DNA of 7,999 nucleotides. It comes from Clostridia bacterium. GTDB taxonomy: Bacteria; Bacillota; Clostridia; Christensenellales; Aristaeellaceae. Positions 1-5,692 of the stretch are shown in pieces. Position numbers and translations under genes: made by a program. Where the stretch lies: assembly GCA_017620115.1 (NCBI GenBank), contig JAFZRB010000010.1, positions 1 through 7,999 on the forward strand, read 5' to 3'. Under the pieces are notes generated by a model. It saw only the letters and a list, made by a program, of their open reading frames with translations, had not been told where the DNA came from and made no database searches. How positions within the stretch are numbered: position 1 is the first letter of the stretch; each line of letters starts with the position of its first letter.

Positions 1-12
1 CATCGAACTCAT
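1..12 (-). CDS. 5' end of an unidentified leftward gene (truncated by window edge)
   Basis: Only four codons are visible, reading Met-Ser-Ser-Met on the minus strand from an ATG at 12-10. The call rests on position: a GGGAGG ribosome site lies on the minus strand at 26-21 with an 8-base spacer, and a perfect-consensus promoter pointing the same way lies at 106-78. The expected transcript leader is about 59 bases. The product cannot be judged from four codons. In loci of this kind a regulator or another catabolic enzyme would be usual, but that is only a guess from context. Confidence 0.5.
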
Positions 13-20
13 TCCACATT

Positions 21-26
21 CCTCCC
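21..26 (-). promoter_or_regulatory. Ribosome binding site of the left-edge gene
   Basis: The minus strand reads GGGAGG here, 8 bases before the ATG at 12. Another ATG at 19-17 lies only one base past the GGAGGA sequence and is too close to use, so this site decides for the start at 12. Confidence 0.5.
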
Positions 27-77
27 AACGGCTTCAGAGGTTGCGCCGCGATGATATAATAACAACAACTTAGCTGT

Positions 78-106
78 ATTATAACCCTTTCGCCTTGATC
101 TGTCAA
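78..106 (-). promoter_or_regulatory. Perfect-consensus sigma-A promoter, leftward
   Basis: On the minus strand the -35 box TTGACA occupies 106-101 and the -10 box TATAAT occupies 83-78, with a spacer of exactly 17 bases. All twelve consensus bases match. Transcription should begin near position 71 and run into the gene starting at 12. The spacer contains GCGAAAGG (93-86), which recurs in the spacer of the other leftward promoter at 3449-3477. A promoter this strong is normally restrained by a repressor, so an operator over or near it is likely (inference). Confidence 0.8.
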
Positions 107-264
107 CCTGCAATTGGAACGGAATCGGAGCGGTACAGAGCTCATTCAATACTGAATTCCGCCTGATCCATGCACGGCCGCGGGCGTCTTTTCACCCTGG
201 TTCACGTCGCTTCGGTCAACGATGAGCCGCATCGTCTCCCTCCGCTCCGCGTTGCCGGAATGAA

Positions 265-301
265 AAGACTACTCCGCATTTGCGCGTTTTTCAGGCGGAA
301 T
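265..301 (-). terminator. Possible weak terminator after the GH105 gene
   Basis: On the minus strand, ATTCCGC (301-295) can pair with GCGGAGT (277-271), giving 7 pairs with one G-U across a 17-base loop. A T-rich stretch, TCTTTTC, follows soon after. The loop is long and the T tract interrupted, so this is a weak candidate. It lies where a terminator for the leftward enzyme operon would be expected, upstream of the next leftward promoter. Confidence 0.25.
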
Positions 302-305
302 CCGG

Positions 306-326
306 TGTTAAATTGTCGTCGGCGAC
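306..326. repeat. Bipartite intergenic element, copy 1
   Basis: TGTTAAATTG (306-315) is followed 4 bases later by CGGCGAC (320-326). The same two blocks, 1 base apart, occur at 3546-3563 just before the rightward promoter. Within this copy CGTC-GGC-GACG forms a short dyad. The copy lies just past the GH105 stop codon. It could be a regulator binding site or a remnant of a duplicated intergenic segment. Confidence 0.4.
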
Positions 327-333
327 GGTTGGT

Positions 334-1458
334 TTATGTGGGCTGTCTTATTTTCTCCATTTCCGCGGCCATCAGCAGGAAAGCGCCGATGCCATGCAGG
401 TCGTTCTCGATGCGATCACGGGCGACATAGTAGTCGTACGTGCCCTCCTCGATGCAGGTGCCTATGCAGATGTCGCCCATGGAAAACTCGCCCTCCGGCG
501 CGGGCAGCAGCGTTTCGATCACCCTGTCGTATGCCCGGCGGGCGGCGGGATAGGCGTCGCTTGAGATATACCCCTTGCGGATGCCCTTGGCGATGGAATA
601 GATGAACAGGCAGGTGCAGCTGTTCTCCGGCCAGTTATCCTTTTCGCGCCACTTGTCGACCACCTCGTACCAGCGGCCTTCGTCGCTCTGCCATTTGAGC
701 AGCGTGGCGATGAGCTCCTGCTCGATGCGCACGATCTCCTGATATTTCGGATGCCCGGCGGGGATGTCGTCGAGCATGTCCGCGATGGCAAGCACGAACC
801 AGCCGCAGGCCCGGCCCCACACCTCGGGCGAGAGGCCCGTTTCGGGATCGGCCCATTCGGCCTTCCCGCTGGGATCCCAGCCGTGGCGCAAAAGGCCGTT
901 GCCGTCCCTCATGTGTTCGTACATGATGAAGATCTGCCGGATGGCCAGCTCGCGCAGCTCGTCCTTGCCCGTGTATTTCGCGTATCTGGTGAGCAGCGGC
1001 CCGGCCATGTAAAGGCCGTCCACCCACATCTGGTCGGGCGTGGTGTAGAAATGCCAGAACCCGCCGTATTCGTTCTTGGGATAATCGACAAGGCTCTCCG
1101 CCAGGTAGCCCATCAGCTCGAGGTAGTGCGCGTCTTTCGTCTTTTCATACATAAAGGCGAGCACGTTCGCGGGCTGGCGGAAATCCAGCGTGGTGAGCGT
1201 CAGCCAGCCGTCGTATTCGCGGATGCGGCCGTTTTCGTCCTGTACGGCGTGCACCCATTCGTCAATATAGTCGTAATAGCGCTCGTCGCCGCAGATCTCG
1301 TATACGCGCGACATGCCCGTGAGGAAGACGCCCTGGTGATAGTTGAACGTGGCGCGTCCATACCGCTGAGGCGGCAGCTCGTTGACCTTGTAGCGGCGCA
1401 TCATGGTGTCGCAGGCCATGCGCGCGTAGCCGAGCGGCGTAGCGGGATACATGCTCAT
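334..1458 (-). CDS. GH105 unsaturated rhamnogalacturonyl hydrolase (YteR/YesR-like)
   Basis: Predicted cytoplasmic glycoside hydrolase of family GH105, which removes delta-4,5-unsaturated galacturonic acid from the non-reducing end of lyase-generated rhamnogalacturonan fragments. The 374-residue length fits the family. Numbered from the ATG chosen here, it shows the QMWVDGLYM-type motif whose Asp147 matches the catalytic Asp143 of YteR. A second Asp at 92, in a TLD context, probably matches YteR Asp88. It also has a WGRACGW motif at 214-220 and the family C-terminal signature GTYDYYVAR...NDLHGIGAFLL. There is no signal peptide. A longer form could start at GTG 1467, but that codon overlaps the AAAAGGAG ribosome site, which sits 8 bases before ATG 1458. 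The gene is second in a leftward operon, 67 bases after the toroid-protein gene. GH88 is the nearest alternative, but the motifs favour GH105. Confidence 0.9.
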   Translation of the reverse strand: MSMYPATPLGYARMACDTMMRRYKVNELPPQRYGRATFNYHQGVFLTGMSRVYEICGDERYYDYIDEWVHAVQDENGRIREYDGWLTLTTLDFRQPANVLAFMYEKTKDAHYLELMGYLAESLVDYPKNEYGGFWHFYTTPDQMWVDGLYMAGPLLTRYAKYTGKDELRELAIRQIFIMYEHMRDGNGLLRHGWDPSGKAEWADPETGLSPEVWGRACGWFVLAIADMLDDIPAGHPKYQEIVRIEQELIATLLKWQSDEGRWYEVVDKWREKDNWPENSCTCLFIYSIAKGIRKGYISSDAYPAARRAYDRVIETLLPAPEGEFSMGDICIGTCIEEGTYDYYVARDRIENDLHGIGAFLLMAAEMEKIRQPT

Positions 1459-1466
1459 CTCTGTCA

Positions 1467-1474
1467 CTCCTTTT
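1467..1474 (-). promoter_or_regulatory. Ribosome binding site that fixes the GH105 start
   Basis: AAAAGGAG on the minus strand (1474-1467) is followed by 8 bases and ATG at 1458. The site overlaps the upstream in-frame GTG at 1467, which argues against that earlier start. Confidence 0.75.
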
Positions 1475-1489
1475 GCTGCTTTCGGTTAT

Positions 1490-1517
1490 CAGTCCGGACG
1501 GTCAGTCCACACAGTCC
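1490..1517 (-). repeat. Three GGACTG hexamers between the toroid and GH105 genes
   Basis: The minus strand carries GGACTG at 1517-1512, 1508-1503 and 1495-1490, inside the 67-base gap between the two leftward genes. The spacing is irregular (9 and 13 bases start to start), so this is not a regular array. Its role is unknown and it may be chance. Confidence 0.35.
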
Positions 1518-1525
1518 GCCCCGTC

Positions 1526-3409
1526 TCATTCCGGCAGGCCGTAGATGCGGTTGAAGGGAACGCCGTCCAGCGCGGCGACGCCTTTCCAGGCCTTGCCCGG
1601 CACGGAACGGGCGGGCGACGACACGCGCAGCGCGTGCCCGGCCGCGTCGACGCCGGCTGTCGCCACGCCGTTTTCCACGGAAAGGGAAGCGTTCTCGCAG
1701 GGCACGCCGTCCATGCTCATGTACAGCGCGCAGAAAACGCTCTTCAGCGCGGAGAGCCTGATCGCCTTTTCCGGGCCGGAGTAGAACACGACGTCCAGAT
1801 AGCTGCGTTTTTCCTCGCCCACGAAGCGCCGGTGCAGGTCGGGCCGGGCGTTCAGGGCGAGATCGTCCTCCGCCGGACTGCTCACGCTCAGGCGCACGGG
1901 CATACCGTCCATTTCGCCGCCGATCAGCTTTGCGCGGATGGTGAGGCCGCCGTCAGTGACGAAGGCCGTGTCGCCCTCGACGGTCCACTGGCTCCCGATC
2001 GCGCCGCCGATCTCGATGCGCATGCGCAGGTCGTAGGCGGAGATGGTCTCGTCTTTGATCATGTCCAGGTTGCAGTGCGTGTCGCCGCCGTCGCTGATCA
2101 TGGAGGCCATCAGCAGGGCGTGGCCGTCCTTCTGCGCGGTTGTGAACATGCCGGAGGAGAAATCGTACAGGTTGTGCAGGATCGTCGCGTTGATGAAGCG
2201 CGGTTTGTCGCCGCCCCAGAAGCCCAGAAGGTTGCGGCACTGATTCCACGCGCTCACCGTGGCCCAGCTGCCCAGCGCGTAAGCCTCCTCCATGTGGCAG
2301 ATGGCGATGGTGTCGAACGGCGAGGTGACGCTGGGGCCCGTGGTGAAGCCCAGGTTCACGTCGTGCGTCGCGCAGCGCGTGAAGGCGGCGCGGTATTTCT
2401 CGGGGCAGTCGAGGTTGATGTACGCCCAGGCGGTGTCGTAGACGAACGGCGTGCCCGCGGCGAAGCTGCCGCGCGGCGACTGGCCGACCAGCGCGTTCGG
2501 ATCGTATGCCTCTGTGGGGCTCTCGGGACGCCAGTCGGTCAGGCGCACGCTGTGGTGAAGGCACTGTTCGAGGAACGACAGCGTGCCGGGCTTGGCGAGC
2601 CAGGTGTAGCTGCGGGCGTTCGGGCCGCACCACTGATGGGTGGGCGCGTGGAAATGCTCGCTCACTGTGCGCCAGGCCACGTCCAGCATTTCAGCCGCCA
2701 TGGCCTTGACTTCGGGATCTGAAATGTTGTCGTGGATGCGCGTGAGGTCTTCGATGGCGACGGTGGTGTAGGTGGCGCTGTTGTATTCGGCGAAGGTGTT
2801 GTTGTTGCGCCGGGTGTATTCAACGAATTTCCTGAAACGGCGCTTGGCGTAATCGAACAGCCACGGCCAGTTCAGCAGCTGGCCGGCGTGCAGCGTGACA
2901 TAGGAGCCCATGATGGAAATGTTCGTGTAGCCGCTGTGCATGTTGCGGCGGTAGATGGACAGGCAGGCGTGGCGCAGCGTCTCCTCGAGATACACGTACA
3001 GGCTGTGCGTGATGCGGTCGGCGTGGAAGGCGAGCACCTGCAGGATCTCCTTGCCGCAGAAATCGGCCCAGTTCCAGTCCGGCGGGCTCATTTTCTCGAG
3101 CGGCTCTTCCATATACCAGCTCCAGATGCCGTAGGTGGCGTTGGAGGGATCCTTGTCCTGCAGCGCCGCCACGTGCCAGAGAACCTCCTCGGCGCGCTTC
3201 AGGTCTTTTTCCTCGCCCGTGGCAAGCAGCGCCGCGGCGTAGGAGAACGCCGCCCGCGTGGAGTGCACGTTCTGGCGGGCCAGGTTGGTGTGGTAGTTGG
3301 CCTTCTCGAGGTAGCCGGTGGGCGCCTTCCACTCTTCGCTGTAGGTTTCGCTGATGGCGTCGAGGGCGGCCATAAAGGCGCCGCGGTCTTCTGCTCTGAT
3401 TGTCATCAT
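1526..3409 (-). CDS. Unrecognised cytoplasmic protein, probable alpha/alpha-toroid plus beta-sandwich enzyme
   Basis: I do not recognise a named family. Numbered from the ATG chosen here, the 627-residue protein has a long N-terminal region rich in aromatics and predicted helices (about 1-420). This is followed by a beta-rich region (about 430-627) with alternating short strands and turns. That order resembles toroid/sandwich polysaccharide lyases (heparinase II/III- or alginate-lyase-like) and related hydrolases. Candidate active-site segments are SGYTNISIMGS around Asn163 and FAEYNSATYTT with Glu208, Asn210 and Tyr214. An Asn plus a downstream Tyr is a common lyase arrangement, but assigning these residues is inference. 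No signal peptide or membrane segment is seen, so it should be cytoplasmic. The start at ATG 3409 is preceded by GGAGG with an 8-base spacer, and a GTG at 3439 has no such site. It is first in a leftward operon with GH105, so a role in breaking down imported pectic oligosaccharides is likely but unproven. Confidence 0.7.
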   Translation of the reverse strand: MMTIRAEDRGAFMAALDAISETYSEEWKAPTGYLEKANYHTNLARQNVHSTRAAFSYAAALLATGEEKDLKRAEEVLWHVAALQDKDPSNATYGIWSWYMEEPLEKMSPPDWNWADFCGKEILQVLAFHADRITHSLYVYLEETLRHACLSIYRRNMHSGYTNISIMGSYVTLHAGQLLNWPWLFDYAKRRFRKFVEYTRRNNNTFAEYNSATYTTVAIEDLTRIHDNISDPEVKAMAAEMLDVAWRTVSEHFHAPTHQWCGPNARSYTWLAKPGTLSFLEQCLHHSVRLTDWRPESPTEAYDPNALVGQSPRGSFAAGTPFVYDTAWAYINLDCPEKYRAAFTRCATHDVNLGFTTGPSVTSPFDTIAICHMEEAYALGSWATVSAWNQCRNLLGFWGGDKPRFINATILHNLYDFSSGMFTTAQKDGHALLMASMISDGGDTHCNLDMIKDETISAYDLRMRIEIGGAIGSQWTVEGDTAFVTDGGLTIRAKLIGGEMDGMPVRLSVSSPAEDDLALNARPDLHRRFVGEEKRSYLDVVFYSGPEKAIRLSALKSVFCALYMSMDGVPCENASLSVENGVATAGVDAAGHALRVSSPARSVPGKAWKGVAALDGVPFNRIYGLPE

Positions 3410-3417
3410 GATGTCAT

Positions 3418-3422
3418 CCTCC
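3418..3422 (-). promoter_or_regulatory. Ribosome binding site that fixes the toroid-protein start
   Basis: GGAGG on the minus strand (3422-3418) lies 8 bases before ATG 3409. The in-frame GTG at 3439 is upstream of this site and lacks one of its own. A second ATG immediately after the first (3406) could also be used. Confidence 0.75.
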
Positions 3423-3448
3423 GATCCTGTATTTTTCACGTTACGGAA

Positions 3449-3477
3449 ATCATATCACCTTTCGCGCGTATTGTCAA
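3449..3477 (-). promoter_or_regulatory. Leftward promoter of the toroid-protein/GH105 operon
   Basis: On the minus strand TTGACA (3477-3472) and TATGAT (3454-3449) are separated by 17 bases. A TG one base before the -10 box makes it an extended -10 promoter. The spacer includes GCGAAAGG (3465-3458), shared with the left-edge promoter. Transcription should start near 3442, giving a leader of about 33 bases. Confidence 0.75.
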
Positions 3478-3481
3478 CAAT
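3470..3481. promoter_or_regulatory. Candidate operator over the leftward -35 box
   Basis: ATTGT-N2-ACAAT is a perfect dyad with 5-base arms, and it completely covers the TTGACA box of the leftward promoter. Its placement would suit a repressor that blocks RNA polymerase. The dyad is short and could arise by chance in AT-rich sequence. Confidence 0.35.
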
Positions 3482-3545
3482 CAGGGGGAAAAGCGCGGAT
3501 AAAAACGTGTACAAAAAAGAATATGTGAGTGATCGGGCGAATTTA

Positions 3546-3563
3546 TGTTAAATTGCCGGCGAC
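3546..3563. repeat. Bipartite intergenic element, copy 2
   Basis: TGTTAAATTG (3546-3555) and CGGCGAC (3557-3563) repeat the two blocks seen at 306-326 with a shorter gap. This copy ends three bases before the -35 box of the rightward promoter, a usual place for an activator site. Function is inferred from position only. Confidence 0.4.
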
Positions 3564-3566
3564 ATA

Positions 3567-3595
3567 TTGACGCACCGCGGCAAATGTGATAGGAT
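3567..3595 (+). promoter_or_regulatory. Rightward promoter of the PL22/transporter operon
   Basis: TTGACG (3567-3572) and TAGGAT (3590-3595) lie 17 bases apart, with a TG one base before the -10 box. Transcription should begin near 3602, leaving a leader of about 56 bases. Across its 29 bases it matches the opposing leftward promoter at 21 positions, including CGCG and AAA blocks within the spacer. The -10 box is only 4 of 6, so activation or the extended -10 may matter. Confidence 0.55.
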
Positions 3596-3628
3596 GAATT
3601 GTGCTCAAGTAATGTGATTCACGTAAAG

Positions 3629-3634
3629 TATAAT
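3629..3634 (+). promoter_or_regulatory. Orphan TATAAT box upstream of the PL22 gene
   Basis: A perfect -10 hexamer lies 24 bases before the chosen start, but no acceptable -35 box sits 16-19 bases upstream. It could be a second, activator-dependent promoter with a very short leader, or chance. Two AATGTGAT repeats (3583-3590 and 3611-3618) lie upstream of it. Confidence 0.3.
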
Positions 3635-3657
3635 GTCATTTTATGGGGGCTGAGCCT

Positions 3658-4707
3658 ATGAACGAGATGCGTACCTATCGGGATAAGCTGACGGGCGTGG
3701 CCATCACGCAGTACACGGCCGGGCCCATGCGCAACGCCAAGCTGTATTTCACGACCGAGAACTTCACGGTGGACGACCGCTATTTCTTCTTCAATCGGGA
3801 GAACGACGGGCTGTACCGCTGCGAGGTGGAAACGGGCGAGCTCCGCAAGATGGCCGACGCGGCGCAGTATTCCGGCTTCGCGATGGACCGGTGGGGGAAC
3901 TGGGGCGTCATGAGCCGCCGCGACGGAGCCGTATGCCGGCTCGATTGCGAGAGCGGCGAGATCACCGAGCTGGGCTTTTTGCCGGCGGGCGGGCATATCA
4001 CCGGCCACCTGACCACCGCGAACACCGGGCGCGTGGCGTGCAGCTATCAGCTCTCCAATATGATATTCGCGCTGGTCATCCTGGATCCGGGCCACAAGGA
4101 CGGCGAAATCGTGCACATGTCCGATTACCATCTGGGCCACGCCCAGATCTGCCCTTCCGATGAGAACCTGATCTTCTACATCCACGAAACGGGCGGCGAC
4201 GCGCTGCAGCGCACGTGGATGTACGACATCGCCGCGCGCGCCTCGCGGCCGTACTATGTGGAAAAGTGGGGCGACTGGATCACGCACGAGGTCTGGTCAG
4301 CGGACGGCGAGGAAATGGCGCTGATGCGCATGCCGGACGTTTGGACCGGTGACAAGGACGGCCACGTGTTCCGCATGGAGGCGCACAGCCGCCGCACCAT
4401 GCACCATCCCTGCCTGAGCCGAGACCGCCGGTTCATCTGCGCGGACACCTTCGCGCTGAATCTGAAGCACGTGGACGGCAAGGGCGTGGTCAGGGACGAG
4501 TCGGTCGAAGAGCTCGGCCCGGCGGTGCTGCTGTTCGACAGGAAGACCGGCAGGGAGACGGAAATCGCCGTGACCAACGTGCCCAAAACGGGCGACGACC
4601 ACCTGCATCCTTCCTTTAACCGCAAGGGCGATAAGATCCTTTTCAGCAACCCGGACGACAACGGCGTCGCCCAGGTGTGCGTGGCGGACATTTCCGGAAT
4701 CATATGA
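3658..4707 (+). CDS. PL22 oligogalacturonate lyase-like protein
   Basis: Predicted cytoplasmic seven-bladed beta-propeller of polysaccharide lyase family 22. The family cleaves short oligogalacturonides by metal-assisted beta-elimination, giving 5-keto-4-deoxyuronate. Numbered from the ATG chosen here (349 residues), the key residues line up with Yersinia OGL as I recall it. Arg185 (QRTWMYDI) and His210 (ITHEVW) are 25 apart like Arg217 and His242. His249, His315 and His317 match metal ligands His287, His353 and His355, with the same 66-residue interval between the first two. The Gln350 ligand position falls on Gly312, followed by two Asp, so metal binding may differ. Repeated propeller-like segments such as HPSFNRKGDKILFSN are visible. 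There is no signal peptide. The start at 3658 follows GGGGG by 8 bases; the in-frame ATG at 3643 overlaps that site. It is the first gene of the transporter operon. It could act on a related uronide rather than on homogalacturonan. Confidence 0.82.
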   Translation: MNEMRTYRDKLTGVAITQYTAGPMRNAKLYFTTENFTVDDRYFFFNRENDGLYRCEVETGELRKMADAAQYSGFAMDRWGNWGVMSRRDGAVCRLDCESGEITELGFLPAGGHITGHLTTANTGRVACSYQLSNMIFALVILDPGHKDGEIVHMSDYHLGHAQICPSDENLIFYIHETGGDALQRTWMYDIAARASRPYYVEKWGDWITHEVWSADGEEMALMRMPDVWTGDKDGHVFRMEAHSRRTMHHPCLSRDRRFICADTFALNLKHVDGKGVVRDESVEELGPAVLLFDRKTGRETEIAVTNVPKTGDDHLHPSFNRKGDKILFSNPDDNGVAQVCVADISGII

Positions 4708-4738
4708 CCGCATTCCATGAGATATGGGGGGCGAAGAC

Positions 4739-5680
4739 ATGGCGCAGAAAGCAATGGTCAGGCCGCGCAAAAGCAGCCTGAAGAAACGTCTCTGGCGGGA
4801 TCGCTATCTTTATCTCCTGCTGCTGCCGGTTATGGCCTATTACATCGTGTTCCATTACGCGCCGTTTTACGGCATACAGATCGCGTTTCGCGATTTCAAG
4901 CTGAATCAGGGCATCTGGGGCAGCGAATGGGTGGGGCTGTACTATTTCAGGCGGCTCTTTTCTTCCGCTCTGTTCTACCGGGTGTTCCGGAACACGCTGC
5001 TGCTGAACATATACAATCTGTTTTTCGGCTTTCCCGCTCCGATCATCCTCGCGCTGATGCTGAATGAAATGCGCTCGCAGTGGTATAAGCGCCTGACCCA
5101 GTCCATCATGTACATCCCGCACTTCTTCTCCTGGGTGGTGCTGGGCGGCATCGTGGCAGGTCTGCTCTCTCCCTCCACGGGTTTCGTCAACACGGTGTAC
5201 AAGGCGGTCTCCGGAGCCGATAAGGGCATCTATTTCCTGGCCAGCGAACGCTGGTGGAGGTCGGTGTTCGTCATCGTGAACATCTGGAAGGAGGTTGGCT
5301 GGGGAACGATCATATACCTGGCCGCCATATCCGGCGTCGACGTGGAGCTGTACGAAGCCGCCATCATTGACGGCGCGAACAAGCGCCAGCAGGTCTGGCA
5401 CATCACGCTGCCCGGCATCCGGCCGACGATCGTCATTCTTCTGATCCTGCGCATGGGCGGCATGATGAACGTGGGCATGGAACCGGTGCTGGTGCTCTCC
5501 AACTCCGTGGTGAACAACGTCGCGGATGTGTTCTCCACGTACATCTATCGCCAGGGCGTCATGAAGACGCAGTATTCCCTGACCACGGCCATGGGCATAT
5601 TCCAGTCGGTCGTATCGTCCGTCCTGCTTCTGGGCACCAATGTGTTCTCGCGCCGGATGACCGGCGAGAGCATCTGGTAA
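4739..5680 (+). CDS. CUT1 ABC sugar permease, LplB/YteP type
   Basis: Inner-membrane permease of an oligosaccharide ABC importer, MalF-like half, 313 residues from the ATG chosen here. About six membrane segments are visible, near residues 23-43, 87-110, 125-145, 175-198, 229-250 and 283-305. The cytoplasmic EAA loop at 206-225 reads EAAIIDGANKRQQVWHITLP, the contact site for the ATPase. The N-terminus and the FYGIQIAFRDF segment are typical of the YteP/LplB branch, which in Bacillus serves rhamnogalacturonan-oligosaccharide uptake. The start at 4739 follows a GGGGGG site by 7 bases; an in-frame ATG at 4724 overlaps that site. It lies 31 bases after the PL22 gene and 12 bases before its partner permease, so co-transcription is expected. 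The substrate is inferred from the neighbours. Confidence 0.93.
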   Translation: MAQKAMVRPRKSSLKKRLWRDRYLYLLLLPVMAYYIVFHYAPFYGIQIAFRDFKLNQGIWGSEWVGLYYFRRLFSSALFYRVFRNTLLLNIYNLFFGFPAPIILALMLNEMRSQWYKRLTQSIMYIPHFFSWVVLGGIVAGLLSPSTGFVNTVYKAVSGADKGIYFLASERWWRSVFVIVNIWKEVGWGTIIYLAAISGVDVELYEAAIIDGANKRQQVWHITLPGIRPTIVILLILRMGGMMNVGMEPVLVLSNSVVNNVADVFSTYIYRQGVMKTQYSLTTAMGIFQSVVSSVLLLGTNVFSRRMTGESIW

Positions 5681-5692
5681 GGGGGCGAGAGC

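Larger units (their letters stand above)
107..333. other. Intergenic gap with no supported gene
   Basis: This gap lies between the end of the GH105 gene and the leftward promoter. Small rightward reading frames occur in it, but none has a ribosome site or a protein-like composition. It holds three minor structures. A short inverted repeat ATTCA-N4-TGAAT lies at 144-157, about 40 bases upstream of the -35 box. A possible weak terminator for the GH105 gene lies at 265-301. One copy of a bipartite element, TGTTAAATTG then CGGCGAC, lies at 306-326. Confidence 0.6.

Noticed and set aside
318..334. CGTC-GGC-GACG dyad just after the GH105 stop as a terminator
   Set aside because: Only four solid base pairs with a three-base loop, and no proper T run on the minus strand.
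170..605. Short plus-strand frames in the left gap
   Set aside because: They overlap the GH105 C-terminus on the other strand, are Arg-rich, and lack ribosome sites.
751..1554. Plus-strand open frame of 267 codons opposite the GH105 gene
   Set aside because: The minus strand encodes recognisable GH105 motifs over the same span, so this is an antisense shadow.
1451..2722. Plus-strand open frame of 423 codons opposite the toroid-protein gene
   Set aside because: Its composition is low in hydrophobic pattern and high in Ala, Val, Arg and His, and no ribosome site precedes it. It mirrors the codon bias of the minus-strand gene.
2732..3502. Plus-strand open frame of 256 codons across the start of the toroid gene
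   Set aside because: It runs opposite the real gene and through its promoter, with no ribosome site or family resemblance.
3619..4287. Minus-strand open frame of 222 codons opposite the PL22 gene
   Set aside because: The plus strand shows conserved PL22 residues; the minus frame looks like antisense composition.
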